Notes: generated from the sequence alone by a model not told the origin. Positions 28,463-39,996 are shown, counted from the first letter of the stretch. The stretch: 60,000 nt of DNA from an uncultured Aeromonadaceae bacterium (GCA_945957385.1 CAMFKP010000017.1:1-60000); one strand, 5' to 3'. Program-made: numbers and translations.

Positions 28463-29902
28463 ATGAAAGAAGTCAAATATCGCTGGATAGACAAGCAGTT
28501 GAATAAATTAACCATTGCAGAAAAATTTCATTTCTTGTTTTGGTTTCCAATGTTGTTGCTCGTCATCATCGCATTGTTATTGATGTCGCAAAATCACGAT
28601 ATTCGCACTCAAGAAGCCATTATCACGCTGCAACAAAAGCTGGATGCAAGTGCCGCCTTGGTCAGACAGATTAACGATCTGTCCGCTATCCAGCTACCGC
28701 AAGGGATCCGTCTTTCCAATAGCGGTGTCGTCGGCCAACACACGGTCAATAACGCACTCACCATAACTGTTGATGCCGGCAAACAGCGCTATCTAAGCGG
28801 TAGCATCGACCTTTCCGATACCAGCATGTGGGATAACCAAAGCAGTAATTTGGTGTTGACCACCATCGGCCTGTTACTGATGGCGATCGTCAGCTACTGC
28901 ATCAGCACCTTCATCTCGGGGGCGATTTACACGCTGAACAGAACACTGCAACAGATTGCCGATGGCGATCTGACTCAACGCACGCGCGCGACCGCATCCC
29001 GCGATGAGTTCAGCAGAGTCGGGATCAATGTCGATAAAGTGGCCGAGCGCCAACAACATAATGTCAAGCTGGTGCATGAAAGTGCCGAAGCCCTTGAGAT
29101 GTTTGCTGAAGAGTTCCGCGATATGGCGATAGCCGGCCAAAGTACGGCACAAAGCCAACGCCAGTATCTCGAATCGCTGGCGACAGCCATGGAAGAGATG
29201 ACGGCAGCCATCCGCGAAGTAGCGCGTAATGCCAATGACACTTCAGCTCAAACCCGCCTCTCCAGCGAAGAAGCCGCCCAGGGCGCCTCGAGTGTCAATC
29301 GTACGATTGAGGCCATACAGTCGCTGGCTGATGAGATCAGCGAAGCCTCTAGTGCAGTCGAACAATTAAAGAATCGCGCCCACAAAATCAACGAAGTGGT
29401 TACTGTCATCAACTCTATTTCTAGTCAAACCAACCTGCTGGCGTTGAACGCAGCCATCGAAGCGGCTCGGGCTGGTGAACAGGGCCGAGGCTTTGCCGTC
29501 GTCGCCGATGAAGTGCGCACCCTAGCCGGGCGCACTCAACAGGCTACGGTCGAGATCCAAAAGATGATCGAAGAGTTGCAATGTGGCACCGAGTCGTTGA
29601 ACCTCATCATGGAAAAAACGGTTCAACGAGCAGCCTCCAGCCGAGAACTGATTACGGGGGTAGGTCATGACATTGAACGCATTGCCAGCTACACCGAATC
29701 GGTATTTGAAATGAGCGCGCAAATTGCTACTTCTTCGGAGCAACAAAGTTCCGTTGCTGCTGAAATCGCACAAAATCTAGAAGAGGTGCGAGGCCAAGCC
29801 ATTCAGGTAGAAGAGTCCACCGAGGCAACCGTGGCCGGTACACAAAATCTGAAAGTAACGGCTACCGAACTTGATCATCTGTTACGTGGCCTGAAATTTT
29901 AA
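28463..29902 (+). CDS. Methyl-accepting chemotaxis protein with short sensor domain
   Basis: This 479-residue chemoreceptor has membrane helix 1 at residues 25-43 ([17 protein letters not shown]) and a small extracytoplasmic domain of about 85 residues. Helix 2 is near 131-152 ([19 protein letters not shown]). HAMP and a long signalling coiled coil follow, with the tip [39 protein letters not shown]. The sensor domain is too short for the classical four-helix bundle, and its ligand is unknown. There is no C-terminal NWETF-like pentapeptide. The gene has its own terminator. Confidence 0.9.
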   Translation: MKEVKYRWIDKQLNKLTIAEKFHFLFWFPMLLLVIIALLLMSQNHDIRTQEAIITLQQKLDASAALVRQINDLSAIQLPQGIRLSNSGVVGQHTVNNALTITVDAGKQRYLSGSIDLSDTSMWDNQSSNLVLTTIGLLLMAIVSYCISTFISGAIYTLNRTLQQIADGDLTQRTRATASRDEFSRVGINVDKVAERQQHNVKLVHESAEALEMFAEEFRDMAIAGQSTAQSQRQYLESLATAMEEMTAAIREVARNANDTSAQTRLSSEEAAQGASSVNRTIEAIQSLADEISEASSAVEQLKNRAHKINEVVTVINSISSQTNLLALNAAIEAARAGEQGRGFAVVADEVRTLAGRTQQATVEIQKMIEELQCGTESLNLIMEKTVQRAASSRELITGVGHDIERIASYTESVFEMSAQIATSSEQQSSVAAEIAQNLEEVRGQAIQVEESTEATVAGTQNLKVTATELDHLLRGLKF

Positions 29903-29914
29903 TCAGGGCTCAGC

Positions 29915-29949
29915 CGAAAAGAGGCCACTCATGTGGCCTCTTCTTTTCG
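29915..29949. terminator. Bidirectional terminator after the chemoreceptor gene
   Basis: GAGGCCAC-TCAT-GTGGCCTC is flanked by CGAAAA and TTCTTTTCG, giving T tracts on both strands between converging genes. Confidence 0.88.
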
Positions 29950-29959
29950 TATCACTGTG

Positions 29960-31333
29960 TCACTCCACCGGCCCCCCCAAAGCACGCAGCAGCGTCATAC
30001 AGCTTGTGAGTCGGCTCAGCTGGTTTTGTGCCAACGCCAGTGCTGCCGTTCGCTCCCTCGCCTTAGCATCTAGCCATGCCTGGATATCGGTTGCACCATG
30101 TTGGTAGCGACTCAAAGCAATCTGCGCACTTTTACGCGCCAGCGCCAATTGTGTGCTTAATAACTGTCCTTGCTGAGCATATTGCTGCCCTGCGTTGAGT
30201 TCGGTCTCGACTTCACTCAGCGCCTGATACAGATCTTGGCGAAACGTCACGACCGCCGTCTGATACTCGGTATTCGCCAACTCAACATTCACTGATTGTT
30301 GCTGCCAATCGACAAACGGCAACGTCAAACCCGCCCCCAGGGTGGCAACCGGATCGCTGAGTAAATGGCCCAATGCTGAACTCTCACTCCCGCCGGCCGC
30401 CGTCAAACTCAGTGTCGGATAAAGATTCAACTTGGCCGCATCGACACTGGCCAACGCACTGCGTAACCTGGCCTCGCTGGCTCTGAGATCGGGACGATTT
30501 GCCAAGACAGCAGCAGGAATAGCGCTGTCTATCATCGGTACCGTCTGGTGCTCCAGATTCACCAGTTCTGGCAACCACGCTTCTGGCGGAGCATCAAACA
30601 GGATGGCAAGTGCATTGCGTTGTGCCACCAACTGCCGACGATAATCCGTTAAGGTAGCCTGCTGGCTGGCTACATCCTGTTCAGCACTGACAACATCTTG
30701 CTCACCGATGGCGCCAGCCCGATAACGACTCTGAACCAGCTGCAAGACCTTGCGCGTATCTTGCAGGCTCTGTTCACTCAACCCTACAGCCTGATTGAGA
30801 TAACCGATCTGCCAGTAAATCCCGGCAGCGGTGCCAATCAGCGACAACTCCGTTGCCTGGCGATCCTCCTCGCTGGCCACTGCCAACCACTGGGTGACAT
30901 CACGTTGACTGGCCAGTTTTCCCCATAAATCCAGTTCATAACTCAGGGAAAGCGAACCGGTGAAACTCTGGCTACTTCCTCCTTGTTCCAGCGGCTTGCT
31001 TTGCTGAGCATTGAAGCCGGCAGCCGGCGTGGGCAAGCGATTGGTAGCAGTTTGTTGTGCCTGTAAGCGCGCTTTGTAGAGAGCCAGGCCAGCCTTGGCC
31101 AAATCCGGATTGGATTGACGCAACCGCACCATCATCAAATCCAGCTGCGGATCGTCAAAAACACGCCACCATGTCTTGGATACCTGCACGTTACCTACAC
31201 GCCCCTGCTGCCAGCCTGCAGGCACCTGCACAGGTGGACGCTGATATTCGCTGCGCATCAGGGAGCCACAACCAGGCAGTAGCATGCCGAATACGGCCAC
31301 GGCAACCAAACGGGTCAGAATGAAATCACTCAC
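29960..31333 (-). CDS. Outer-membrane efflux lipoprotein (NodT/OprM family)
   Basis: This 457-residue TolC-like outer membrane factor starts with a lipoprotein signal: a hydrophobic helix, then LLPGCGS with the lipid-carrying cysteine near residue 22. Two outer-membrane-efflux repeats follow, rich in coiled coil ([24 protein letters not shown] and [33 protein letters not shown]). The first domain opens with [11 protein letters not shown], common in RND-linked factors. The GTG start at 31333 overlaps the end of macB by 8 bases, so translation is coupled. It is the outer membrane channel of the adjacent MacA-MacB pump. Confidence 0.9.
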   Translation of the reverse strand: MSDFILTRLVAVAVFGMLLPGCGSLMRSEYQRPPVQVPAGWQQGRVGNVQVSKTWWRVFDDPQLDLMMVRLRQSNPDLAKAGLALYKARLQAQQTATNRLPTPAAGFNAQQSKPLEQGGSSQSFTGSLSLSYELDLWGKLASQRDVTQWLAVASEEDRQATELSLIGTAAGIYWQIGYLNQAVGLSEQSLQDTRKVLQLVQSRYRAGAIGEQDVVSAEQDVASQQATLTDYRRQLVAQRNALAILFDAPPEAWLPELVNLEHQTVPMIDSAIPAAVLANRPDLRASEARLRSALASVDAAKLNLYPTLSLTAAGGSESSALGHLLSDPVATLGAGLTLPFVDWQQQSVNVELANTEYQTAVVTFRQDLYQALSEVETELNAGQQYAQQGQLLSTQLALARKSAQIALSRYQHGATDIQAWLDAKARERTAALALAQNQLSRLTSCMTLLRALGGPVE

Positions 31334-33284
31334 GGGCTAACGCCTCTATTGGATCCAGCCGCGCCGCATTGCGCGCAGGAACGAAACCAAAAATGACACC
31401 AATTAACGACGAGCACGTGACGGCCGTCAGTATGGTGCTGACAGAAAAAATCATGCTCATCGATGACACCAGCATGGAAAAAATGGCGCCAATCCCGAAG
31501 GAGAGCAGCACCCCCAGCGCACCACCACACATGCATACCAGCACGGCCTCAATAAGAAATTGCTGCAAGATGTCACTCTGGCGGGCCCCAACAGCCATAC
31601 GAATACCGATCTCGCGCGTACGTTCGGTTACCGAGACCAGCATGATATTCATCACCCCAATTCCACCGACCAGTAACGAAATGACCGCGATCGCCGAAAT
31701 TAACAGTGCTAGGGTGCCAGTGGTTTTCTGCACTGTTTTTAGAATGCTGTCACTGCTATTGAGGAAGAAATCCTTGCTGCCATGGCGCTGCGTCAAGAGC
31801 CTTTCGATACCTTGCTCAGCAATCGCGTTAGACATTCCATCGCGCACACGCAACGTAATACTGCTGAAATAGTACTGACCTAACACCCGGCTCATCGCCG
31901 AGGTATAGGGGATCCAAACATTCAAGGAGTCACTGTTGCCAAACGGACTCTCTTTAGCCGCCGTCACGCCAATCACTCGACATGGCAAAGAGCCCAGCAA
32001 CAACACCTTGCCAAGAGGACTTTCTCCATGGGGAAAGAACTTTTTGCGGGTATTATCATCAATCACGACGACTTGGGCATGAGTGCGCACATCATCCTCA
32101 CTAATCAGCGAGCCCAAGGCCAGCGTATAGCCTCGCACGCGGAAATATTGGGCGCCCACCCCCTGTACCGAACCATTGGCGCTGATATTACCGTGACGCA
32201 GCAATTTGCTTGCACTCAATGCCGGCGTGACACTGTCAGTATAAATTTGCGCCTGTAATGCTCGCAGATCTGCCGGCACCAGTGTCTGGATTGCTGCGGC
32301 GCGCTCATCCCCCCAATCTTTGCCTGGAAAGATGTCGATAGTATTCGTGCCCATCGAGCTGATGTCATTGACCACCTTTTGCTGTGCACCCTGCCCCAAT
32401 GCAACAACGCTGACGACCGCCATGATGCCAATGATAATGCCCAGCATCGTCAGCAAAGTCCGCATGCGATGCGCTGCCATCGCAATTCCCGCCATCTGCA
32501 ATGCTGACAGGAACTGAGCCAGTCTGGCCCGCCAGTCCGGCTCACTGGCAGTAAACTGCTCTGTGCCGGACGAGTTGGCAACAGGGGGGGACTGGCGACG
32601 ATCTGCCACGATACGGCCATCATGGATCTCGATGACTCGCTCGGCATGAGCCGCCACCTGAGCATCATGTGTCACCAAAATAACGGTGTGACCTGCTGCA
32701 TGCAGCTCTTTGAGGATGGTCATCACTTCCTGTCCACTGCGGCTATCCAATGCGCCTGTCGGCTCATCGGCCAGGATCACTTCACCGCCATTCATCAACG
32801 CCCGCGCTATGCTGACGCGTTGCTGCTGGCCCCCGGACAATTGTGACGGCCTATGGTGTAGTCGTTCACCCAAACCAAGCCGCCCCAGTAAAGCGGCAGC
32901 CCGTTCGCGGCGCTGTTTGGCATCCCCACCGGCATAAATCGCTGGCATCTCGACATTGGCCAACGCATCCAGGTGCGGTAACAGGTGATAACGCTGAAAA
33001 ATAAAACCGAAGTTGTGCCGACGTAACGCCGCTAACGCATCAGCATCGAGCTCCGAGGTCGCCTGGCCATGGATCCGGTATTCGCCAGCACTAGGACGAT
33101 CAAGGCAGCCGAGGATATTCATCAGTGTTGACTTCCCCGAGCCTGATGCCCCCATGATGGCAACCAGTTCACCGCGATGAATCACCAGATCTATCTGCTG
33201 CAGGACAGTGACGCTGTCATCACCCGAGGCAAATGACCGTTCGACGCCCGTAAGTTGTAAGACCGGCTCTCGCGTACAATTCAT
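31326..33284 (-). CDS. macB: Macrolide-type ABC exporter MacB, ATPase and permease
   Basis: MacB is an inner-membrane ABC transporter that drives export of macrolides, toxins or peptides through a tripartite assembly. The 652 residues match E. coli MacB (648). The N-terminal ATPase holds Walker [10 protein letters not shown], signature [15 protein letters not shown] and Walker [13 protein letters not shown]. The first membrane helix follows near residue 260, then a large periplasmic domain and three C-terminal helices with the [26 protein letters not shown] segment. The ATG at 33284 starts 4 bases after the macA stop, with GGGGAT upstream. The frame is open further upstream inside macA. Confidence 0.93.
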   Translation of the reverse strand: MNCTREPVLQLTGVERSFASGDDSVTVLQQIDLVIHRGELVAIMGASGSGKSTLMNILGCLDRPSAGEYRIHGQATSELDADALAALRRHNFGFIFQRYHLLPHLDALANVEMPAIYAGGDAKQRRERAAALLGRLGLGERLHHRPSQLSGGQQQRVSIARALMNGGEVILADEPTGALDSRSGQEVMTILKELHAAGHTVILVTHDAQVAAHAERVIEIHDGRIVADRRQSPPVANSSGTEQFTASEPDWRARLAQFLSALQMAGIAMAAHRMRTLLTMLGIIIGIMAVVSVVALGQGAQQKVVNDISSMGTNTIDIFPGKDWGDERAAAIQTLVPADLRALQAQIYTDSVTPALSASKLLRHGNISANGSVQGVGAQYFRVRGYTLALGSLISEDDVRTHAQVVVIDDNTRKKFFPHGESPLGKVLLLGSLPCRVIGVTAAKESPFGNSDSLNVWIPYTSAMSRVLGQYYFSSITLRVRDGMSNAIAEQGIERLLTQRHGSKDFFLNSSDSILKTVQKTTGTLALLISAIAVISLLVGGIGVMNIMLVSVTERTREIGIRMAVGARQSDILQQFLIEAVLVCMCGGALGVLLSFGIGAIFSMLVSSMSMIFSVSTILTAVTCSSLIGVIFGFVPARNAARLDPIEALARE

Positions 33285-33288
33285 CTGC

Positions 33289-34488
33289 TTATCCCCGCGG
33301 AGGTGGACCAGGGTGGCGATCCGGCTGTTCAACGGCAGCCTCAGCACTGGCACTGTCTCCCACCACGATGGCGTCGCCGACATTCAGGCCAGACAGCACT
33401 TCGATGTTTACGCTATCCTTGCGGCCTGTATGGATCTGGCGACTGACCGGACGCCCCTGCTCCAACACCTGAACTTGATACTGATCGATGCCCAACTCCC
33501 GTCCGAGCACTGACAACGGGATCAGCAGCGTCTGTTTGCTCTCCCCCAGCACGACCGTCACCTGAGCCGTCATCGACACGCGTAATTTGTGCTCCGGATT
33601 GGCAATATCGAACAGGCCATTGTAATAAATCGCTGTCGAGGTGGTACTGGTTGAGCTGGTGTTGCTACTCTCGCTACTTTCCGACTCGGGTGCTGGCTCA
33701 ATGGCCCTGAGGGTACTGGCAAACACTTCGTTTGGTGCCCCTAACACGGTAAACTCGGCTTTTAATCCCGGTCTGACACGAATGACATCCGCCTCCGATA
33801 TTTCGGCTTTTACCGTCATGGTATCGAGATCGGCCAACTTAAGAATGGTCGGCGCCGACTGTGCGGAGACGACGGTCTGCCCCTCCTCCGTAACAATCGC
33901 AATCACCACACCATCCATCGGTGCCATGATCCGGGTGTAACCAAGATTGGCCTGCGCAGTATCGACCTTGATAACCGCCTGCCTGATTTGCGCCTCCAGG
34001 GCCACCAGCTCAGCCTGAGTTTGTTCCAGCGACGCTAACGCTTGCTCCAGATCCGCCTGCGCACTGGCGTTATCACGCCGCATTGCCCGTTGGCGTTGGT
34101 AAGCCAACTGATATTGGCGTAATAGCGCTAGCTTGGCTTTTTTCTGGGCGCGCACATTATCCAAAGCCGCCTCGGCATCGTGCAGATCGTTTTGCTGCAA
34201 TGTGGGGTCGATCTCGGCCAGCAACTGCCCTTTTTTCACGCTCTCACCCAGTGTCACATGCAACTTTTTCAACTGACCTGACACTTGAGCCCCGACATTG
34301 ACCTGGCGAAAACCCTCCAGCTTGCCGGTCGCCAGCACGGTTTCGCGGATGTCCCCGCGGGAAACCGGCACAGTGAGGTACTCGACCGGTGCAGGAACAA
34401 GCCAGGATTTGATGACGACGCTGACGATCACCAATAACCCGGCACTCAAAATCCATCTGCCACCTTTTTGTGGCCAACCGAATTTCAT
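33289..34488 (-). CDS. macA: MacA-like periplasmic adaptor (HlyD family)
   Basis: MacA bridges MacB and the outer membrane channel and stimulates MacB ATPase. The 399-residue protein has an N-terminal membrane anchor (residues 13-30), a lipoyl half-motif [23 protein letters not shown], and a long coiled-coil hairpin (about residues 85-175). The second lipoyl half follows ([18 protein letters not shown]), then beta-barrel and membrane-proximal domains. A serine/threonine-rich insertion ([18 protein letters not shown]) sits near residue 275. AAGGAGG precedes the ATG at 34488. It heads the macA-macB-OMF operon. Confidence 0.92.
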   Translation of the reverse strand: MKFGWPQKGGRWILSAGLLVIVSVVIKSWLVPAPVEYLTVPVSRGDIRETVLATGKLEGFRQVNVGAQVSGQLKKLHVTLGESVKKGQLLAEIDPTLQQNDLHDAEAALDNVRAQKKAKLALLRQYQLAYQRQRAMRRDNASAQADLEQALASLEQTQAELVALEAQIRQAVIKVDTAQANLGYTRIMAPMDGVVIAIVTEEGQTVVSAQSAPTILKLADLDTMTVKAEISEADVIRVRPGLKAEFTVLGAPNEVFASTLRAIEPAPESESSESSNTSSTSTTSTAIYYNGLFDIANPEHKLRVSMTAQVTVVLGESKQTLLIPLSVLGRELGIDQYQVQVLEQGRPVSRQIHTGRKDSVNIEVLSGLNVGDAIVVGDSASAEAAVEQPDRHPGPPPRG

Positions 34489-34728
34489 GACGCCTCCTTG
34501 TGGCGTACAACACATGACAAACCTGACATAGCAGACCCATCATAAAAAAGCATCTGAAGATAGATAATTGCTTTTACACGATTTTTCATCCGGCTGCTGC
34601 AGGTATTGTCACTTGATAGCCCGTCATTGAGTCAAGGTTTACGGGTGAACAGCATGCGCGTGTCGGTAGCGTCACGACGTCGAGTTCATTAGAATGTGCC
34701 CCCCGCTGCATTGCTGATGAGCCTGCTT

Positions 34729-35922
34729 ATGACTGCCTCCGTTTTTTTACAAAAAGATCGCGAACGCTCCTTACTGCGTCGCCACCCATGGATTTTTTCC
34801 AAAGCCATAGAGCGCGTTAAGGGCAAGGCACCATCGGGTGCGCCGGTCGATATCTTCACCCAAGATGGTCGCTGGCTGGCTCGTGCCGCCTGGTCGCCAG
34901 AATCGCAGATCCGTGCTCGGGTCTGGACCTTCAATCGTGATGAACAGATTGATACTGACTTCTTCTTACGTCGTCTTCAGGCCGCTTATGCCGGGCGTCA
35001 AGAGCTCATTCAACGGTTGGGACTCAGTGCTTATCGCCTGGTAGCGGCCGAATCTGATGGTCTTCCCGGCATCACCATAGATCGTTACAACGATCATCTG
35101 GTTTGCCAGTTGCTCTCCGCCGGTGCTGAATACCACAAGCCACAACTCATCGCCGCTTTGCAGCAGCTGTTTCCGGAATGCGGCTTATACGAACGTTCAG
35201 ATGTTGCCGTACGTAAAAAAGAGGGGCTCACTGAGCAAAGCGGCGTGCTCTATGGTGCCGAACCGCCATCTGAAGTGGTCATCGAAGAAAACAACGGTAT
35301 CAAGATTCTGGTCGACATTCAGGGCGGCCATAAAACCGGTTTTTATCTGGATCAACGTGATAATCGTGCCATTGCCGGCCGTTATGCTGCCGGTCGCCGT
35401 GTGCTGAACTGTTTTTGTTATACCGGCGGCTTCGGCGTGTATGCCCTGAAAGGCGCGGCCCGCGAAGTGATCAACGTCGATGTATCCGAGCCGGCGCTGG
35501 CGCTGGCTCGACGTAATGCCGAAATCAACGGCCTGGATCTGTCGCGTGCCCGGTTTGAAAAGCAAGATGTCTTCAAGTTGTTGCGTGAGTACCGCGAGCG
35601 CGGCGAAAAGTTCGACATGATAGTGCTGGACCCGCCAAAGTTTGCCGAAAGCAAGGCACAGCTCGATGGTGCCTGCCGCGGCTACAAGGACATCAATCTG
35701 CTCGCCTGCCAGCTGCTCAATCCCGGTGGCATTTTGCTGACGTTCTCTTGCTCCGGTTTGATGACCGCTGATCTGTTCCAGAAGATCGTGGCGGACGCCG
35801 CACTGGATGCCGGCCGCGAAGCCCAAATCCTCGAGCGCATGGGCCAAGCCGCCGACCACCCGATCGCCACTCCCTACCCGGAAGGTTTCTACCTCAAGGG
35901 ATTGGTCGTCCGCGTGTTGTAA
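34729..35922 (+). CDS. rlmI: 23S rRNA m5C1962 methyltransferase RlmI
   Basis: RlmI methylates cytosine 1962 of 23S rRNA. From the ATG at 34729 the protein has 397 residues, against 396 in E. coli, and the N-terminus [23 protein letters not shown] aligns with it. An N-terminal PUA domain (about 1-75) is followed by the EEDG-like linker and the Rossmann methyltransferase: [36 protein letters not shown] (SAM motif I), DPPKFAES and FSCSGLM, with its catalytic-cysteine region. A GTG 11 codons upstream is in frame but lacks a ribosome binding site. It is divergent from macA. Confidence 0.94.
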   Translation: MTASVFLQKDRERSLLRRHPWIFSKAIERVKGKAPSGAPVDIFTQDGRWLARAAWSPESQIRARVWTFNRDEQIDTDFFLRRLQAAYAGRQELIQRLGLSAYRLVAAESDGLPGITIDRYNDHLVCQLLSAGAEYHKPQLIAALQQLFPECGLYERSDVAVRKKEGLTEQSGVLYGAEPPSEVVIEENNGIKILVDIQGGHKTGFYLDQRDNRAIAGRYAAGRRVLNCFCYTGGFGVYALKGAAREVINVDVSEPALALARRNAEINGLDLSRARFEKQDVFKLLREYRERGEKFDMIVLDPPKFAESKAQLDGACRGYKDINLLACQLLNPGGILLTFSCSGLMTADLFQKIVADAALDAGREAQILERMGQAADHPIATPYPEGFYLKGLVVRVL

Positions 35923-36049
35923 TGCCACGCCGCGGGCCCGCTGTCGAGCACATCGGGCCCGTGCGACGCTTGCCGTCAGGCGCGTCAGGCCTTCAACCCA
36001 TTTCGCTTAACGCTCAATCAATCGGCTGCCTATACCAGGTTAACGTCGA

Positions 36050-36055
36050 TATAAT
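36050..36055 (+). promoter_or_regulatory. -10 box upstream of selD
   Basis: A perfect TATAAT lies 39 bases before the selD ATG, giving a predicted start near 36062. No convincing -35 box is found at 16-18 bp, so an activator or a weak -35 is likely. Confidence 0.4.
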
Positions 36056-36093
36056 ATCCATACTTTTTATCTGCTTTGTGTCATGAGGGCATC

Positions 36094-37140
36094 ATGAGCA
36101 CCCCTATCTGCTTGACCCAATACAGCCATGGCGCCGGATGTGGCTGCAAAATCTCTCCCAAAATTCTCGATACCATATTACAAAGCCAGTTTCCCAGTTT
36201 TACCGATCCGCGGCTGCTGGTTGGGCATCAGAGCAAGGATGATGCCGCCGTGGTTGATCTCGGAGATGGCCGCGGGCTGATCTCGACCACCGATTTCTTC
36301 ATGCCGATCGTCGATGATCCCTTCCTGTTTGGACGGATTGCCGCCACCAATGCCATCAGTGATGTCTACGCGATGGGAGGAACCCCCACAGTGGCGATCG
36401 CCATTCTCGGCTGGCCCATCAACACCTTGCCAGCCGAAGTCGCGCAGGCGGTCGTCGATGGTGGTCGTCAGGCGTGCCGCGATGCCGGCATTTCGTTGGC
36501 GGGTGGGCACAGCATTGATTCACCAGAGCCGATTTTTGGCCTAGCGGTATCCGGATTGGTCGATCTGAAGCACCTCAAACGCAATGACACGGCGCAGGCC
36601 GGGGATCAATTGTTCCTGACCAAACCGCTGGGTATCGGCATTCTTACTACCGCGCAAAAGAAGCGCTGTTTGCAGCCCGAGCACGCTCATCTGGCTGCAG
36701 ACTGGATGTGCCGGCTCAATCGCCTCGGCGCTGAGCTAGGCGCCATCGCCGGGGTGCATGCACTGACCGATGTCACCGGATTTGGGCTCGCCGGACATTT
36801 GCTGGAGATGTGTGAGGGCTCCGGACTGGATGCCCAGCTGGACTTCGAGTGCATACCGCTGCTGCCCCATGTCGATACCTATCTGGCACAAGGTTGTACG
36901 CCGGGGGGGACCCAGCGCAACTTCGACGCCTATGGTCATAAGCTTGGTCACATGACGGATCGTCAACGCAATCTGCTATGCGATCCGCAAACCAGCGGCG
37001 GCCTGCTGATCGCCGTGGCGCAAGCGGATGTACAGCGAGTGGTGACCCTGGCTTGGGATCAAGGCCTTGATTTGCGACCGATAGGCGATTTACACCCTGC
37101 CGGTGAGGGGCCACGGATTCAGTTGCGGGACAACGTCTGA
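36094..37140 (+). CDS. selD: Selenide, water dikinase (selenophosphate synthetase)
   Basis: SelD makes selenophosphate from selenide and ATP, the selenium donor for selenocysteine and 2-selenouridine. The 348 residues match E. coli SelD (347). The glycine-rich start [11 protein letters not shown] carries the catalytic Cys16 and Lys18/19 pair, equivalent to E. coli Cys17 and Lys20, so this is the cysteine form. [37 protein letters not shown] and [11 protein letters not shown] follow. GAGGG precedes the ATG at 36094, chosen over an upstream ATG six codons away. The stop overlaps the mnmH start (TGATG), indicating translational coupling. Confidence 0.96.
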   Translation: MSTPICLTQYSHGAGCGCKISPKILDTILQSQFPSFTDPRLLVGHQSKDDAAVVDLGDGRGLISTTDFFMPIVDDPFLFGRIAATNAISDVYAMGGTPTVAIAILGWPINTLPAEVAQAVVDGGRQACRDAGISLAGGHSIDSPEPIFGLAVSGLVDLKHLKRNDTAQAGDQLFLTKPLGIGILTTAQKKRCLQPEHAHLAADWMCRLNRLGAELGAIAGVHALTDVTGFGLAGHLLEMCEGSGLDAQLDFECIPLLPHVDTYLAQGCTPGGTQRNFDAYGHKLGHMTDRQRNLLCDPQTSGGLLIAVAQADVQRVVTLAWDQGLDLRPIGDLHPAGEGPRIQLRDNV

Positions 37141-38231
37141 TGCGCCTGCCCCAGATCGATGCCTCGCTGCCACTGTTGCTCAGCGGGCGCCCGCTCATCG
37201 ATTTGCGGGCGCAGGTGGAGTTTGCGGCTGGCGCCTTCCCGCACGCCATCAACTTGCCATTGATGAGCGATGCCGAGCGTGCTGCAGTAGGCACCTGCTA
37301 TGTACAGCATGGTCAGGCTGCCGCCATCGCGCTCGGCCACCACTTAGTCTGTGGACAGACCCGGCAGCAACGGCTGGCGTCCTGGCTGGCACAACACAAG
37401 GCAGCACCCGATTCGGTGCTCTATTGCCTGCGAGGCGGATTGCGCTCCCAAACCGTGCAGCAATGGCTAGCGGAGGCTGGCGTGGTCATGCCCCGTGTGC
37501 GCGGAGGCTACAAGGCACTACGCCGCTGCTTGATCGACGAACAGGCCAGTTTTCTGCAGCAAAACCCGCTGTGCATCGTCACCGGCATGACCGGCTCCGG
37601 CAAGACAGAGCTGCTCGGCGATCTACCGTTAGCCGTCGATCTGGAACACCACGCCCGACATCGCGGCTCCAGCTTTGGAGCCCTCCCCGAACCACAACCG
37701 GCCAATGTAGATTTCGAAAACGCACTGGCACTGGATCTACTCCGACCGCGGCACAGCGGCTGGCGCATCCTGGAAGATGAAAGCCGCATGATTGGTCGTT
37801 GTACCCTGCCGCTGGATCTGTTCGAGGCGATGCAGGCCGCACCGCTGGTGGTATTGGAGTGTCCTCTGGCCGAGCGGGTGCAGCGCATTCGACGCGACTA
37901 TGTCGACGCCATGATCACGCGCTGGCAAGCCAGTCTTGGCTGCCATGAACAGGCCTGCGAGCAGGTGGCCGGCCAGTTGCGAGCTGCCTTGTCACGCCTG
38001 GAAAAACGCCTCGGCGGCCTGGTTTATCGTCAGTTGCAAGCGATGATGGAGGAGGGTTTCGCACTGCAACGGCAGCAGGGTGACAGCCAAGGTCACACGC
38101 TGTGGATTCAACGGCTGCTGGTGGAGTATTACGATCCGGTTTACTTGCGCCAGCTGGAGCGTCGCCCCAACCTGCGGCTGTTTTCAGGGGAAGCCGCGGC
38201 GTGTCGCCACTTCTTGCAACACCTGGGCTGA
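37140..38231 (+). CDS. mnmH: tRNA 2-selenouridine synthase MnmH (SelU/YbbB)
   Basis: MnmH replaces the sulfur of 2-thiouridine at tRNA position 34 with selenium, through a geranylated intermediate, using selenophosphate from SelD. The 363-residue protein has an N-terminal rhodanese domain (LIDLRAQVEFAAGAFPHAINLPLM; active cysteine in YCLRGGLRS near residue 98). A P-loop domain follows (GMTGSGKTEL, then AVDLEHHARHRGSSFG and LEDESRMIG). Length matches E. coli (364). The one-base overlap with selD makes the two an operon dedicated at least to selenium modification of tRNA. Confidence 0.95.
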   Translation: MRLPQIDASLPLLLSGRPLIDLRAQVEFAAGAFPHAINLPLMSDAERAAVGTCYVQHGQAAAIALGHHLVCGQTRQQRLASWLAQHKAAPDSVLYCLRGGLRSQTVQQWLAEAGVVMPRVRGGYKALRRCLIDEQASFLQQNPLCIVTGMTGSGKTELLGDLPLAVDLEHHARHRGSSFGALPEPQPANVDFENALALDLLRPRHSGWRILEDESRMIGRCTLPLDLFEAMQAAPLVVLECPLAERVQRIRRDYVDAMITRWQASLGCHEQACEQVAGQLRAALSRLEKRLGGLVYRQLQAMMEEGFALQRQQGDSQGHTLWIQRLLVEYYDPVYLRQLERRPNLRLFSGEAAACRHFLQHLG

Positions 38232-38248
38232 GATTGGCCTGCATCCTA

Positions 38249-38275
38249 TCGGGCCCCGGCATGCCGGGGCCCCGT
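38249..38275 (+). terminator. Hairpin after mnmH
   Basis: GGGCCCCGGCATGCCGGGGCCC is a very stable palindromic hairpin about 17 bases past the stop, followed by GTTTCGTC. The T tract is short, so termination is probable but not textbook. Confidence 0.55.
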
Positions 38276-38280
38276 TTCGT

Positions 38281-39756
38281 CTAGAGCCCGCGTTGTTGCA
38301 GACGACGCAGAAACTCCGCCATCACCCGCTCGTAGATCAGATCGCCCATGAAATGATCTTCGATGCCGCGGTCAATATTGGGGTTATCATTGATTTCAAT
38401 CACATAGGCGCGATTGCCTTTTTGCTTGATATCCACGCCATACAAACCATCACCAATTAAATTGGCTGCCTTGAGCGCCGTTTCGCGCACACAGCGTGGT
38501 GCCGCCATCACATCCAGCGTTTCCCAGCCTCCGGCATTGAACTGACCGCCCTCTTTGTGCTGGTAAATCTGCCAATGGCCGCGGCTCATATAGTATTTAC
38601 AGGCAAACAAGGGTTGGCGATTAAGAACACCGATACGCCAGTCAAACTCGGTATACATAAACTCCTGGGCCAGAATTAATGCCGAACTGGCCAACATTTC
38701 ACCGGCTTTTTGTTCCAGCTCTTCGACACTCTCCACTTTGTGCACGCCGCGCGAGAAGGAGCCATCCGGCAGTTTCAGCACACACGGCAAACCTAACGTG
38801 GCAACCGTCTTTTCCACCCATCCTTTCTCGCCGGCACGGATCACCCGGGTCTTCGGTGTCGGAACTTTGTGCTTCTCCAGCAATTCGGACAGATAGACCT
38901 TGTTGGTGCAGTACATGATGGAACCCGGATCATCGATGACGACGAGGCCCAGCTTTTCAGCACGACGGGCAAAGGTATAGGTGTAGTTGTCAATGTTGGT
39001 GGTGGCGCGGATGAACAGCGCATCAAATTCCCCCAGCCGAGCCAGCTGATCCCGATCGATGATCTCGACCCGGATCCCCAGTTTTTGGCCAGCGCGGATG
39101 AAACGTTTGATCGCCATCAGATTCGATGGCGGCATGTGCTCTTCACGGTCGATCAGCAACGCCAGATCGTAGCGGTAACGGCGGTGTGGCGCCGGCTGCC
39201 GCCATATCTTGCGTGAAAAACGCTCCAGGGCATCGGCAAAACTGTCTTGTTGCCCATTTTCCAGCGACTGGAACGGAAAAGGCGCGATCGAGAGCAGTTG
39301 CCAGCCATGGCGATTGTGACGGAACGTCACCTGCATCACCGGTAACGGATATTGTTCAAAAAGCTGGCGGGCGACTTTTTGCAGGGCGGGATGGGTGCTT
39401 TGCCCAAAATAGAAGAGTTGACTGATGGTATCGTGCTCCTGACCGGAAAAGGCCAGGTCGAGCGCTTCATGCATGCCGTTTAGCACCATCCACTGCGCCT
39501 CCTTGCGGGAGACTTCGTTGATGGTGCGCAACGTCGGCAAGATGCGGTGCCCTCGCGCCTCGGCCAATAACGAACAGTAGTAGCCCAGGCTCTGGTAACT
39601 GAAATCCCGACACAGGTTAATAACTTGCGTATTGCTATGACTGGCTTCCTCGTCACTGCGGTGGTCGAGATAATCACCGACACTGACGACGCTTTCCGAG
39701 GGAAAATAGGCAGCCCAATCCGATTTTTTTTCCGTGACTATAAGAAACTTGGCCAT
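38281..39756 (-). CDS. RimK-like ATP-grasp ligase with RLAN N-terminal domain
   Basis: This 491-residue ligase has an RLAN (RimK-like ATP-grasp N-terminal) domain at about residues 1-150, opening AKFLIVTEKKSDWAAYFP, and a C-terminal ATP-grasp domain. The latter shows AGEKGWVEKTVATLGLPCVLKLPDGSFSRGVHKV, the RIGVLNRQPLFACKYYM strand and the metal-binding EINDNPNID. Such enzymes join an amino acid, often glutamate, to a peptide or small acid. Iyer and Aravind's amidoligase survey described this domain and its link to GNAT/papain-like partners. The ATG at 39756 has GGAG six bases upstream. Its partner gene starts 240 bases away on the opposite strand. The substrate is unknown. Confidence 0.85.
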   Translation of the reverse strand: MAKFLIVTEKKSDWAAYFPSESVVSVGDYLDHRSDEEASHSNTQVINLCRDFSYQSLGYYCSLLAEARGHRILPTLRTINEVSRKEAQWMVLNGMHEALDLAFSGQEHDTISQLFYFGQSTHPALQKVARQLFEQYPLPVMQVTFRHNRHGWQLLSIAPFPFQSLENGQQDSFADALERFSRKIWRQPAPHRRYRYDLALLIDREEHMPPSNLMAIKRFIRAGQKLGIRVEIIDRDQLARLGEFDALFIRATTNIDNYTYTFARRAEKLGLVVIDDPGSIMYCTNKVYLSELLEKHKVPTPKTRVIRAGEKGWVEKTVATLGLPCVLKLPDGSFSRGVHKVESVEELEQKAGEMLASSALILAQEFMYTEFDWRIGVLNRQPLFACKYYMSRGHWQIYQHKEGGQFNAGGWETLDVMAAPRCVRETALKAANLIGDGLYGVDIKQKGNRAYVIEINDNPNIDRGIEDHFMGDLIYERVMAEFLRRLQQRGL

Positions 39757-39882
39757 AACGACTCCAAGTTGAACAGCAACGGTATCCGGCACGGCACTAG
39801 GAAGGGAGGTCGGATACGACCCGGCTCCATGACAGGCAGGGGTAACCCATCTGGACCCAGCGGCATGCTATGCCCGTCACAC

Positions 39883-39912
39883 TTTACCCGTCAAGCCAAA
39901 CAGGCTTATGAT
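39883..39912 (+). promoter_or_regulatory. Candidate promoter for the GNAT-C39 gene
   Basis: TTTACC (39883-39888) and TATGAT (39907-39912, 5 of 6 matches) are 18 bp apart in the gap between the divergent ligase and peptidase genes. A 7-bp inverted repeat GTATCCG/CGGATAC (39782-39817) lies on the ligase side. Confidence 0.4.
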
Positions 39913-39996
39913 GCCGCAGATTCAGGAGACACCGCCTGACACCCGCCTCCCGCGCCTGCCACGATGTCCCCGCCGTGAAGTCAGGAGGTCTCCGGC

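Noticed and set aside
39763..39939. Small ORF between the ligase and the GNAT-C39 gene
   Set aside because: An ATG-led frame of about 36 codons exists, but it has no ribosome binding site and overlaps the candidate promoter.
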